NCBI RefSeq assembly: GCF_003651225.1
Contig: NZ_RCDB01000001.1
Coordinates: forward strand, 620,001 to 684,000
Source: Microbacterium telephonicum
Lineage (GTDB): Bacteria; Actinomycetota; Actinomycetes; Actinomycetales; Microbacteriaceae
Length of the DNA: 64,000 bases
Direction of reading: 5' to 3'
In this document: positions 1 through 8,797 of the stretch, piece after piece
How the letters are laid out: the number at the start of each line of letters is the position of its first letter
Numbering within the stretch: the stretch's first letter is position 1
Position numbers and translations under genes: made by a program
The notes under the pieces: model-generated
Told to the model about the DNA's origin: nothing
Seen by the model: the letters and a program-made list of their open reading frames with translations, nothing else
The model's database searches: none

Positions 1-47
1 TGCGCTCCGGGCCCTCTCGCGTGCCGTCGGCGTGCGTGGACGTTCCG

Positions 48-258
48 TGTCACACGAACGGCCGTCCCGGTGGGTGTGGGGCGCCCTTCGTGTGACATGC
101 GGATGCGGGATGTCAGCATCCGTGGTCACCGCATCCGCGTGTCACACGAACGGCCGCCCGGGCGTGCGCGGGGAGACCGTTGGCGTGACATGCGGATGCG
201 GGGTGTCACACGAATGGCCGCGAACCGCAGTTGGGGGCGACCGTTTGCGTGACATGCG
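48..258. repeat. Cluster of short inverted/direct extragenic repeats
   Basis: A unit of the form CGCATCCGCGTGTCACACGA followed by AyGGCCG recurs in both orientations. Forward copies lie at about 48-64 (right part), 130-156 and 202-220; reverse copies at about 86-108, 177-200 and 239-258. Neighbouring copies face each other and can form hairpins, as in REP-like elements. The stretch 1-285 lies downstream of the leftmost gene (DUF624, stop at 286) and I see no convincing CDS in it. Confidence 0.7.
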
Positions 259-285
259 ACGGGCGGCGTCGGCTCGCGCCGCTGG

Positions 286-930
286 TCAGTCCTGGGGCGG
301 GCCGAGGCGGTCTTCGTCGACGGGGGCGGCGTCGTAGCGAGCGTAGACGGAGCGGAACAGGAACGCGGTGCCGTAGGCGCCCACCGAGAAGGCGACGGTC
401 AGCACGATGACCCAGAACAGCGGGAAGATCACGGTGATCGCCACGACGGTGATCGGGATGATGAGGATGCCGAACGTGCGCACCGGTTCGGCGGCCGGCA
501 GCAGCAGCGCGTTCTTCAGCGTCTGTCGGAAGCCGTTGCGGAACTTCGCGACCAGCGCCATCGCGTGCAGGAACGCCGCGAAGACGTACACCGCACCGGC
601 GGCGGAGATGATGACGGCGCCGATCGCGAGGGGCTCGGGGCTCGCCGCCCAGAACGCCGTGGAGAAGGCCAGCATCACGAACGGCACCAGCAGCGAGAGT
701 CCGAGAAGCGTCGCCCGCGGGAAGTTCCGCGTGAAGGCGGGGAAGTAGTCGGCGACCGGGCGTCCGCTCTCGTCGTCGGAGTAGCGGATCGTCACTTCGT
801 ACAGCGCGCTCGTGGCCGCGGGGATCGTCACGACCGGCACGCACGAGACGATGTACATCACGTTGAGGGCGACGAAGGCGAGGAAGCCGGTGATGCCGCC
901 GAGGGTGCGACCCTCCGGATCGATCTTCAC
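286..930 (-). CDS. DUF624 (YesL-like) integral membrane protein
   Basis: Protein of 214 residues starting at a GTG whose last two bases overlap the LacI stop (GTGA). It has four to five hydrophobic segments, beginning with the stretch GFLAFVALNVMYIVSCVPVV, followed by the polar block with PVADYFPAFTRNFP that is typical of DUF624/YesL. Members are found inside carbohydrate-uptake operons of Firmicutes and Actinobacteria; their biochemical role is not established. Here it is the last gene of the minus-strand operon GH95-lacI-DUF624. A paralogue sits at 51336 in the uronide operon, also next to a sugar importer, so a role connected with oligosaccharide transport is plausible but inferred. The stop at 286-288 is followed by the repeat cluster. 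Confidence 0.85.
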   Translation of the reverse strand: MKIDPEGRTLGGITGFLAFVALNVMYIVSCVPVVTIPAATSALYEVTIRYSDDESGRPVADYFPAFTRNFPRATLLGLSLLVPFVMLAFSTAFWAASPEPLAIGAVIISAAGAVYVFAAFLHAMALVAKFRNGFRQTLKNALLLPAAEPVRTFGILIIPITVVAITVIFPLFWVIVLTVAFSVGAYGTAFLFRSVYARYDAAPVDEDRLGPPQD

Positions 931-1970
931 GCCGGCACCTCGGCCGCGGCCGCGCCGGATGCCGACACCCCGGCCGCAGCCGCGCCGGCCGCGTGCGCAC
1001 CCGAGGCCAGCCGGGGGGCCAGCAGCTGCACGCGCGCAGTCTCCGCGCCGTCGAGCAGCGCGAGCACGGTGCGCGCGCCGGCCGCTCCGAGCTCTTCGGC
1101 GGGGATGTCGATCGTGTCGGTGAGTCCGGCCACCGACTGCGCGAGATCGAGCGGCGCGAGTGCGATGACGTCGGTGCGGGTGCCGCGTTCGCGGTCGAGG
1201 CGCGCGAGTCGCGCCATGACGAAGGGCAGGGCGGCCTCGTTGTGCACGAGGAACGCGGTGATGTCGGCATCCGCCGCGACCTGCTGCACGACGTCGACGC
1301 TCGCGACCGAGCTGGGCGTCGCGTGCACCGTGCCGACGATGCCGTGCGCGGTGCAGCCGGCGAGGAATCCGCGGGTGAGACGCTCCGCGTACGACGTGTG
1401 GCGCTCGAGCACCTCGGCGGGGGCGCCGAGCAGTGCGACGCGCGTGTGGCCGAGCGCCGCGAGGCGCTGCGCGGCGAGGTGTCCGGCGGCCTCGAAGTCG
1501 AAGTCGACGCACGAGACGGCCTCGGCGCCGTCGGGCAGTCCGATCAGCACGCTGGGTGTCGAAAGCTGCGACAGCGACGCGAGGCGGGGGTCGTGCGATT
1601 CGATGTCCATGACCAGCAGCGCGTCGACCGCCGAGGCTCGGGCCGCCCGCTCGAGGCCCGCGGCGTCGTCGCTCGTGAGCAGCAGGATGTCGTACTGGTG
1701 CGCGCGCGCCTCGCGCACGACGCCCGCGACGATCTGCATGACCACGTGCACGTCGACGCCCGCCCGCAGCGGCGCCTGCAGTCCGATGACGTTGGTCGCG
1801 CGCGACGCGAGCGACCGGGCGCTCGCGTGCGGGCTGTAGGCGAGGTCGGCGATGGCCTGTTCGACGCGCGAGCGGGTCTCCTGCGAGATCGTGCGCTTGC
1901 CGCTCATGACATACGACACGGTCGAGATCGAGACCCCCGCCGCGTGGGCGACATCGGCGATCGTGGCCAT
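927..1970 (-). CDS. LacI-family transcriptional regulator
   Basis: Protein of 347 residues. The N-terminus ([24 protein letters not shown]) is a classic LacI helix-turn-helix with hinge helix; residues from about 60 form a periplasmic-binding-protein-like effector domain (I-GLQAPLRAGVDVHVV onwards). The C-terminal 20 residues are an Ala-rich tail (AAAAGVSASGAAAAE) longer than usual. The start codon overlaps the GH95 stop as ATGA, and the end overlaps the DUF624 start as GTGA, so it is translationally coupled to both. The nearest LacI-type palindrome, GAAGCGCTTC at 4385-4394, lies between this operon and the divergent GH42 operon, making this protein the natural candidate to repress both. The effector would be a sugar released by these hydrolases; not determined. 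Confidence 0.93.
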   Translation of the reverse strand: MATIADVAHAAGVSISTVSYVMSGKRTISQETRSRVEQAIADLAYSPHASARSLASRATNVIGLQAPLRAGVDVHVVMQIVAGVVREARAHQYDILLLTSDDAAGLERAARASAVDALLVMDIESHDPRLASLSQLSTPSVLIGLPDGAEAVSCVDFDFEAAGHLAAQRLAALGHTRVALLGAPAEVLERHTSYAERLTRGFLAGCTAHGIVGTVHATPSSVASVDVVQQVAADADITAFLVHNEAALPFVMARLARLDRERGTRTDVIALAPLDLAQSVAGLTDTIDIPAEELGAAGARTVLALLDGAETARVQLLAPRLASGAHAAGAAAAGVSASGAAAAEVPA

Positions 1971-4321
1971 CAGGACTCCTCAGCTTCGATGATCGTCGGC
2001 TCGTGCGGCTGCACGGTGCGCCGGACGGTTCCGATGCCGGGCCCGGTCATCTCGACCGTACCCCGGCGCGCGGCGTGCACCCGCACGCGCACGAGACGCG
2101 ACTGCGCCCACTCCAGGTCGACGGCGTACCCGCCGCGGGCGCGGATGCCGGTGACCCGACCGTCCGTCCACGTCGGCGGCAGTGCCGGGAGCAGTCGCAG
2201 GATGCCGTCGTGCGACTGCACGAGGGCCTCGGCGATCGCGGCGGTGAGGCCGAGGTTGCCGTCGATCTGGAACGGCGGATGCGCCGCGAACAGGTTGTCG
2301 TAGACCCCGCCGCGATGCGCGCCCGCGTCGTCGGCGGCGGGACGCAGCGTGAGCCCGACCAGCTGTTCGACCCGCGCGCCGTCGCGGAGCCGCGCCCACA
2401 TCGCGGCGCGCCAGGCGAGCGCCCAGCCGCTGGATTCGAGGCCGCGCCCGCGGATCGAGGTCGCGGCGGCGTCGGCGAGGTCGGGGGTGGCGTCGGGCGT
2501 CACCTGCGCGAAGGGGAACAGGCCGACCAGGTGCGACAGGTGTCGGTGCTCCGGCTCCGCCTCGACGCGGGGCCGGTCCCATTCCAGGACGGCGCCGTCC
2601 GAGCCCACCTGCGGATCGGGCAGCAGCGCGGCGAGTCGGTCGAGGTCCGTCTGCCAGGGGGCGTCGACCCCGAGTGTCGCCGCCGCCTCCGTGCACACCC
2701 GCGCGAGCTCGCGCACGAGCGCGACGTCCATGGTCGCGGACTGCGCGACGGCGCGCGGGACGCCGGCCGCGTCGAGGTAGTGGTTCTCGGGCGACGTCGA
2801 CGGAGCGGTGCGCGCGACGTCGTCGCCGACCTCCGCCCACGACAGCACGAACCGCGCGGCGCCCTCCAGCGCCGGCCACGCCGCGCGCAGCTCGGCGAGG
2901 TCGCCGCGGAACGCGAACGCGTCGGCGTGGTGCAGCACGAGCCAGACGCCGCCCCACGGCCAGAACGCCCACGCCGGGTCGCCGTGGCCGTCGCCGACCG
3001 GCGCGGCGAAGCCCCACGCGTCGGAGTTGTGGTGCATCGCCCACCCCGAGACCCCGTGCAGCTCCTGCGCGACGCGCGGACCGCTGGTCTCCGCCACTCG
3101 ACGCACGAAACGCAGCAGCGGCTCGTGGCACTCGCCGAGACCGGTGACCTCGGCCGGCCAGTACGCCATCTGCAGGTTGATGTTCGTCGTGTACGCGCTC
3201 GACCACGGGCCCGGCAGCTCGGCGTTCCAGATTCCCTGCAGATTCAGCGGCACCCCGCCCGGCTGCGACGAGGCCATCAGCAGGTAGCGGCCGTAGTGGA
3301 ACGCGAGCGCGGCCAGCGACGGCGGCGGGGCCCCGTGTGCGCGCGCGATCCGATCGGCGGTGTCGTGGGTCCCGTCGGAATCGGCGTGCGGGACCTCGAG
3401 TGCGCACCGCCGGTACTGCGCGCGGTGCGCGGCGAGGTGGGCGTCGAGGTCGACCGGCGCAGCCGCAACCTCGCGCGCCCGGATGACGGCATCCGACCCG
3501 TCGCCCGGCAGTCCCGGCAGCGACGGAGACGTCGCCGTGCCGATCGTGAGCACGTGCACGGATGCGGGTGCCGTCACGAGTTCGCCGTCGTCCACCGTGT
3601 GGGCGCCGGCGGTGGCGACGACGACGGCGCCGATGCGTCCGCGCTGCGCGTCGTACCGCACCGGTTCGGCGGGGCTCTCGTGGCCGGGAGCGACGTCGAC
3701 GGGCAGCATCCAGCGGCCGACGAGCGGGGCGGATGCCGCCTCCGCCGGCGTGGGCTCAGCCGCAGGCGCATCCGCCGTCGCGGGGGCGAGCAGGCTCCCG
3801 AGACGCACGCGCAGCGTGACGGGGCGGTCGGCGGTCACGCGGTGCACGAGCGCCCCGGTGACCCGGTCGGCCCAGGTCTCGTGCCGCACGACCGCGCCGT
3901 CGTCGCCGTAGCGGTGGGCGGCGACGCCGGTGTCGAGGTCGAGCGTGCGCACGTGCGCGCCCCCGGCGCCCGCGCCGTCGACCTCCAGTTCGAGCCAGGC
4001 GAGGGGCAGGTAGGCCTGCGCCCACGGCGCCTGCTGCCGTCGGATGCGCTCCTCGGCGCCCGCGACGTCGCCCGCGTCGAGGGCGGCGCGGATCGCGGCC
4101 AGCGCCGCGGGTCCCTTCTCATCGATGCCCGCGAGGGGGTCGGTCTCCGCCGTGCCCGACCAGGCGGTGGCGTCGTTGAGCCAGAGTCGCTCGCCGCCGC
4201 GACGCCCCTCGCACATTGCGGCGCGCACGCCGTTGCCGACCGGCAGCGCGTCGGTCCAGCGCTGCGCCGCGCGCGTCGAGCGCAGCGTGTGGAGGGCGGC
4301 GTGGGCCGCGGCTGACGTCAT
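1970..4321 (-). CDS. Glycoside hydrolase family 95 (alpha-L-fucosidase/galactosidase type)
   Basis: Protein of 783 residues, the usual GH95 length for cytoplasmic forms. The hallmark block [20 protein letters not shown] followed by [12 protein letters not shown] is present. Residues equivalent to the inverting machinery of Bifidobacterium AfcA can be placed at N380 and N382 (NINLQM), E512 (SPENHY) and D687 (QIDGN), so the enzyme should be active. No signal peptide, hence intracellular. Start choice: a GTG six bases upstream (4327) abuts the ribosome binding site, whereas the ATG at 4321 lies five bases after AAGGAG, so 4321 is preferred. GH95 enzymes remove terminal alpha-1,2-L-fucose or L-galactose; next to GH42, GH31 and GH3 it fits removal of fucose from xyloglucan oligosaccharides. 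First gene of the minus-strand operon. Confidence 0.93.
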   Translation of the reverse strand: MTSAAAHAALHTLRSTRAAQRWTDALPVGNGVRAAMCEGRRGGERLWLNDATAWSGTAETDPLAGIDEKGPAALAAIRAALDAGDVAGAEERIRRQQAPWAQAYLPLAWLELEVDGAGAGGAHVRTLDLDTGVAAHRYGDDGAVVRHETWADRVTGALVHRVTADRPVTLRVRLGSLLAPATADAPAAEPTPAEAASAPLVGRWMLPVDVAPGHESPAEPVRYDAQRGRIGAVVVATAGAHTVDDGELVTAPASVHVLTIGTATSPSLPGLPGDGSDAVIRAREVAAAPVDLDAHLAAHRAQYRRCALEVPHADSDGTHDTADRIARAHGAPPPSLAALAFHYGRYLLMASSQPGGVPLNLQGIWNAELPGPWSSAYTTNINLQMAYWPAEVTGLGECHEPLLRFVRRVAETSGPRVAQELHGVSGWAMHHNSDAWGFAAPVGDGHGDPAWAFWPWGGVWLVLHHADAFAFRGDLAELRAAWPALEGAARFVLSWAEVGDDVARTAPSTSPENHYLDAAGVPRAVAQSATMDVALVRELARVCTEAAATLGVDAPWQTDLDRLAALLPDPQVGSDGAVLEWDRPRVEAEPEHRHLSHLVGLFPFAQVTPDATPDLADAAATSIRGRGLESSGWALAWRAAMWARLRDGARVEQLVGLTLRPAADDAGAHRGGVYDNLFAAHPPFQIDGNLGLTAAIAEALVQSHDGILRLLPALPPTWTDGRVTGIRARGGYAVDLEWAQSRLVRVRVHAARRGTVEMTGPGIGTVRRTVQPHEPTIIEAEES

Positions 4322-4364
4322 CGTCACTCCTTCTCCGCGGATGCAGGACGCGGGGTCGTGTGGC

Positions 4365-4396
4365 TAGTATATGGTGAAATTGTTGAAGCGCTTCGA
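4365..4396. promoter_or_regulatory. Divergent promoter with LacI-type operator
   Basis: A perfect 10-bp palindrome GAAGCGCTTC (4385-4394) sits in the gap between GH95 and GH42, the core of a LacI-type operator. Minus-strand -10 TATACT reads at 4371-4366; plus-strand -10 candidates are TAGTAT (4365-4370) or TATGGT (4370-4375). The operator would cover the plus-strand start site and lie just upstream of the minus-strand -10, so one bound repressor could silence both operons. The rest of 4322-4451 holds no gene. Confidence 0.6.
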
Positions 4397-4451
4397 CAGT
4401 TCGCCGACGGCGGCGACTGCGAGCAGACGGACACGAGCGAAGAAGCGTCCC

Positions 4452-6509
4452 ATGCACGAGAACCCCCCTCCCGCCGGAGCGGAGCGCTTCGCCGCGCTCA
4501 CCGCCGACCGCGGCATCCTTTTCGGCGGCGACTACAACCCCGAGCAGTGGCCGCGGGAGACCTGGCGCGACGACGTCGCGCTCATGCAGCGCGCGGGCGT
4601 GAACCTCGTCACCGTCGGCGTCTTCAGCTGGGCGATGCTCGAGCCGACGCCCGGGGCGCGCGACTTCGGCTGGTTCGACGAGGTCCTGGACCTCCTGCAC
4701 GAGGGCGGAATCGCCGTCGATCTCGCCACCCCGACGGCGTCGCCGCCGCCGTGGCTCGGCATCCGGCATCCCGAGACCCTCCCCGTCGACCGCGACGGCG
4801 TGCGGCTGGTCGCCGGCTCCCGCAACCAGTTCGCCCCGGCGTCGCGCGTCTACCGCGCCGCAGCGCTCGCGATCACCCGCGACCTCGCCGAGCGCTACCG
4901 CGACCATCCGGCGGTGCGGATGTGGCACGTCGGCAACGAGTTCGGCCAGCTCGACCACGGTAATGAGGCCGCGCGCTCCTTCCGCGACTGGCTCCGCGCC
5001 CGCTACGGCACGATCGACGCGCTCAACGCGGCGTGGGGCACGGCCTTCTGGTCGCAGCGCTACGCCGACTTCGACGAGATCCTGCCCCCGCGACGCGCGC
5101 CCTACCTCATCAACCCGACGCAGTCGCTCGACTTCCGGCGGTACACCTCCGACGAGCTGCGTGCCTGCTACCGCGAGCTGCGCGACGCGATCCGCGCGAC
5201 CGGCGCGGCACAGCCGATCACGACGAACTTCATGGGCCCGTTCCACCACGCCGACTACTGGACGTGGGCGGACGACGTCGATGTCGTCAGCGACGACCAG
5301 TACCCCGACCCCGCCGACCCCGACGCCCCGGCCGACATCGCCTTCGCGCAGGACCTCGTGCGTGGACTCGGCGGCGGCGCCCCGTGGGTGCTGATGGAGC
5401 AGGCGATCAGCGCCGTGCAGTGGCGGCCGCACAACCTGCCGAAGACCCCCGCCCGGGCGCGGCTCGACTCGCTGCAGGCGGTCGCCCGCGGCGCCGACGG
5501 CATCTGCTTCTTCCAATGGCGGCAGTCCACCGCCGGGTCGGAGGCGTTCCACTCCGCGATGCTGCCGCACGCCGGCGCCGACACCGACGTCTTCGCCGGA
5601 GTGTGCCGGCAGGGCGCCGACCTGCAGCGACTGCGCCCCGTCGTCGGCGGCCGGATCGCGGCGCGCACGGCGCTGCTGTGGGACTGGCCGTCGTGGTGGG
5701 CTGCCGACGAACCCGCGCGCCCGACCACCCGCCTCGACTCGCTCGCCGAGACCCAGCGCTGGTACCGGGCGCTGTGGCGCCGGGACGTCGCGGTCGACGT
5801 GGTGCGCCACGGTGCCGATCTGAGCGCCTACGACGTCGTCATCGTGCCGCACGCCTACCTGCTCGAACCGAATGCGGCGAGCGCGCTGGCCGATGCCGCC
5901 GCGCGCGGCGCGCAGGTCGTGATCGGGGCCTTCAGCGGGGTCGCCGACCGCAACGCCCACGTGCTCGCCGGCCGTTCGCCCGCTCTCCTGCGCGAGATGC
6001 TCGGCGCGAGCGGCGAGGAGTGGGCGGGACTTCCCGACGGCGGCGTGCCCGTCGCGCTCGCCGCTCCCGCGCTCGCCGCCGCCGGCGGCTCGGATGCCGC
6101 TCCCTTCGCCGGTGCCGCGACCGCCGGCATCCTGGCCGACAAGCTGCGCAGCGACGGCGCCGAGGTGCGCGCGACCTTCGCGTCCGGCGACCTCGCCGGG
6201 CGCCCGGTGATCACCCGCCACGGCGGCGCCTGGCACGTGGCCGCCGTGCTCGGCGATGACCTGCTCGACCACGTGATCGGCGAGGTGCTCGCCGCCGCGC
6301 GGGTCGCCGGCGCCGTCGACGGCCTGCCGCCGCACGCCGAGGCCGTGCGCCGCGGCGACGCGCTGTTCCTGCTCAACCGCGGCGACGCTCCGGTCGTCGC
6401 CCGCGTTCCCGGCACCCACACCGACCTCCTCACCGACGAGACCATGCACGACCTCGTGACGATCGCCCCCTGGGACGCACGAGTCCTCATCGAAAGGCAC
6501 ACCCCGTGA
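4452..6509 (+). CDS. Glycoside hydrolase family 42 beta-galactosidase
   Basis: Protein of 685 residues with the GH42 start signature GGDYNPEQWP at about residue 20. Acid/base E163 lies in WHVGNEFGQ and nucleophile E316 in WVLMEQAISAVQW. The TIM barrel (to about 380) is followed by the trimerisation domain and a small beta domain, as in GanA-type enzymes. No signal peptide. The frame is open upstream to 4371, but that would start inside the promoter and operator; the ATG at 4452 follows a GAAGAAG purine stretch. Its stop overlaps the GTG start of GH31. GH42 enzymes cut terminal beta-galactose; here the likely target is Gal-beta-1,2-Xyl of xyloglucan oligosaccharides or galacto-oligosaccharides. 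Substrate is inferred from neighbours. Confidence 0.94.
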   Translation: MHENPPPAGAERFAALTADRGILFGGDYNPEQWPRETWRDDVALMQRAGVNLVTVGVFSWAMLEPTPGARDFGWFDEVLDLLHEGGIAVDLATPTASPPPWLGIRHPETLPVDRDGVRLVAGSRNQFAPASRVYRAAALAITRDLAERYRDHPAVRMWHVGNEFGQLDHGNEAARSFRDWLRARYGTIDALNAAWGTAFWSQRYADFDEILPPRRAPYLINPTQSLDFRRYTSDELRACYRELRDAIRATGAAQPITTNFMGPFHHADYWTWADDVDVVSDDQYPDPADPDAPADIAFAQDLVRGLGGGAPWVLMEQAISAVQWRPHNLPKTPARARLDSLQAVARGADGICFFQWRQSTAGSEAFHSAMLPHAGADTDVFAGVCRQGADLQRLRPVVGGRIAARTALLWDWPSWWAADEPARPTTRLDSLAETQRWYRALWRRDVAVDVVRHGADLSAYDVVIVPHAYLLEPNAASALADAAARGAQVVIGAFSGVADRNAHVLAGRSPALLREMLGASGEEWAGLPDGGVPVALAAPALAAAGGSDAAPFAGAATAGILADKLRSDGAEVRATFASGDLAGRPVITRHGGAWHVAAVLGDDLLDHVIGEVLAAARVAGAVDGLPPHAEAVRRGDALFLLNRGDAPVVARVPGTHTDLLTDETMHDLVTIAPWDARVLIERHTP

Positions 6510-8797
6510 AGTTCACCGACGGCTACTGGCTCACCCGGCCCGGCATCACGCCCCTCTACGCGGTCGAGGTCGACGACATCCGGGTCGACGCCGCGGCCGG
6601 CACCCTGACGGTGTACGCGCCGACGACGACCATCCGCCACCGCGGCGACACCCTCAACCGGCCGATGATGACGACGACGTTCTCGTCGCCCGCCCCGGGG
6701 GTCGTGAAGGTGCGCGTGCAGCGGCACGCCGGCGCCGCGCACCGCGGCCCCGACTTCGCGGTGACCGGCGTGGACGGCTTCGTCCCCGACGTGCGGGCCG
6801 ACGAGCAGGAAGGCGTGCTGGATGCCGGCGACCTGCGCGTGCGCGTCACCCGCGGGGGCGCGTGGCACGTCGCGTTCGAACAGGGCGACCGTGTGCTGAC
6901 GACCTCGCTGCCGCGCTCGATCGGGCACATGACGGGGGAGGGCGCGCCGGGCGTGGCCCCCACGTGGGTGCACCAGCAGCTGTCGATCGAGCCGGGAGAG
7001 CGCGTCTACGGCTTCGGCGAGCGCTTCGGCGCCTTCACCAAGAACGGCCAGGTCGTCGACACGTGGAACGCCGACGGCGGCACCTCGAGCGAGCAGGCCT
7101 ACAAGTCGGTGCCGTTCTATCTCACGAGCCGCGGCTACGGCGTGTTCGTCGACAGCCCGGATGCGGTCTCGTTCGAGGTCGGCTCCGAGGTGAACTCCCG
7201 CGTGCAGTTCTCGGTGCCGGGGGAGACGCTGGACTACTACGTCATCGCCGGGCCCGAGCCCAAAGACGTGCTGCGCCGCTACACCGCCCTCACCGGTCGC
7301 CCCGCCCGCGTGCCGGCCTGGTCGTTCGGGCTGTGGCTGACGACCTCGTTCACGGCCGCGTACGACGAGCAGTCGGTGACCGAGTTCGTCGACGGGATGG
7401 CGCAGCGCGACCTGCCGCTGTCGGTGTTCCACTTCGACTGCTTCTGGATGCGCGAGTACCAGTGGACCGACTTCGAATGGGACTCCCGCACCTTCCCCGA
7501 CCCCGACGGTCAGCTCGCGCGTCTGCACGAGAAGGGCCTGAAGGTCTCGGCCTGGATCAACCCCTACATCGCGCAGCGCTCCGCCCTGTTCGCCGAGGCC
7601 GCGGAGAAGGGCTACCTGCTGAAGACCGCCGACGGCGGTGTGTGGCAGTGGGACCTGTGGCAGGCCGGCATGGGAATTGTCGACTTCACGAACCCCGATG
7701 CGGCCGAGTGGTACGCCGGGCACCTGCGCCGCCTCGCGCGGCAGGGCGTCGACAGCTTCAAGACGGACTTCGGCGAGCGCATCCCCACCGAGGGCGTCGT
7801 GTGGCACGACGGGTCCGACCCGCAGCGCATGCACAACTACTACCCGCAGCTGTACAACGAGGTCGTCTTCCGCGTGCTCGAGCAGGAGCGCGGCGCCGGC
7901 GAGGCGGTGCTCTACGCGCGGTCGGCGACCGCGGGCGGCCAGCAGTTCCCGGTGCACTGGGGCGGCGACAACGACTCCACGCTGCTGTCGATGGCCGAGA
8001 CCCTGCGCGGCGGACTGTCGCTCGCGATGAGCGGATTCGGCTACTGGAGCCACGACATCGGCGGCTTCGAGGGCACCCCGGATGCCGGTGTGTTCAAGCG
8101 CTGGCTCGCCTTCGGGCTGCTCTCCTCCCACTCGCGGCTGCACGGCTCGAGCACCGTCCGCGTGCCGTGGGCGTTCGACGACGAGGCCGTCGAGGTGACG
8201 CGTCGCTTCACGACGCTGAAGCTCCGTCTCATGCCGTATCTCGCGCGGGTCGCCGAGGAGGCCCACACCGACGGCGTCCCGATGATGCGGCCGCTCGTGC
8301 TCGAGTTCCCCGGCGACCGCGCCACCCACGACGCCGACGTGCAGTACCTGCTCGGCGACCGGCTGCTGGTGGCCCCCGTCTTCACGGCGTCGGGTGACGT
8401 CGAGTACTACCTGCCCGAGGGGCGGTGGACGTCGCTGCTGCACGGTGATGTGGCCCAGGGCGGCCGCTGGGTGGGCGAGAACCACGGGTACGACTCGGTG
8501 CCGCTGCGCGTGCGCCCCGGCACCGTGCTCCCGTGGGGTGCGCGCGAAGACCGGCCCGACTACGACTGGGCCGACGGCGTGACGCTGCGCTGCTTCGCCC
8601 TCCCCGACGGCTATGACGCCGAGACCGTCGTCCCCGGCCACGCCGGCGCTCCCGCGACGACGTTCCGCGTGCGTCGGGAGGGCACCCGCATCACGGCGAC
8701 GTCCGCCGACGCGCGGGCGGGCTGGAGCCTGCAGCTCGGCGAGGAGTCCGTCACCGCCGACGGTGCCGGTGAGCTGCAGATCGAGGTGCCGGCATGA
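6506..8797 (+). CDS. Glycoside hydrolase family 31 alpha-xylosidase (YicI type)
   Basis: Protein of 763 residues, close to YicI (772). The nucleophile motif FKTDFGERIPTEG places the nucleophile at D421; the acid/base is D488 in WGGDNDST. The signature SGFGYWSHDIGGFE matches alpha-xylosidases (not alpha-glucosidases) of GH31. An N-terminal beta-sandwich precedes the barrel and two C-terminal beta domains follow. Start is a GTG at 6506 overlapping the GH42 stop (GTGA) with GAAAGG upstream. No signal peptide. YicI-type enzymes release alpha-1,6-xylose from the non-reducing end of xyloglucan oligosaccharides such as isoprimeverose, which explains the xylA/xylB genes 13 kb downstream. Confidence 0.95.
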   Translation: MKFTDGYWLTRPGITPLYAVEVDDIRVDAAAGTLTVYAPTTTIRHRGDTLNRPMMTTTFSSPAPGVVKVRVQRHAGAAHRGPDFAVTGVDGFVPDVRADEQEGVLDAGDLRVRVTRGGAWHVAFEQGDRVLTTSLPRSIGHMTGEGAPGVAPTWVHQQLSIEPGERVYGFGERFGAFTKNGQVVDTWNADGGTSSEQAYKSVPFYLTSRGYGVFVDSPDAVSFEVGSEVNSRVQFSVPGETLDYYVIAGPEPKDVLRRYTALTGRPARVPAWSFGLWLTTSFTAAYDEQSVTEFVDGMAQRDLPLSVFHFDCFWMREYQWTDFEWDSRTFPDPDGQLARLHEKGLKVSAWINPYIAQRSALFAEAAEKGYLLKTADGGVWQWDLWQAGMGIVDFTNPDAAEWYAGHLRRLARQGVDSFKTDFGERIPTEGVVWHDGSDPQRMHNYYPQLYNEVVFRVLEQERGAGEAVLYARSATAGGQQFPVHWGGDNDSTLLSMAETLRGGLSLAMSGFGYWSHDIGGFEGTPDAGVFKRWLAFGLLSSHSRLHGSSTVRVPWAFDDEAVEVTRRFTTLKLRLMPYLARVAEEAHTDGVPMMRPLVLEFPGDRATHDADVQYLLGDRLLVAPVFTASGDVEYYLPEGRWTSLLHGDVAQGGRWVGENHGYDSVPLRVRPGTVLPWGAREDRPDYDWADGVTLRCFALPDGYDAETVVPGHAGAPATTFRVRREGTRITATSADARAGWSLQLGEESVTADGAGELQIEVPA

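Noticed and set aside
4371..4451. N-terminal extension of GH42
   Set aside because: It would begin in the promoter and encode the LacI operator; family alignment starts after the ATG at 4452.
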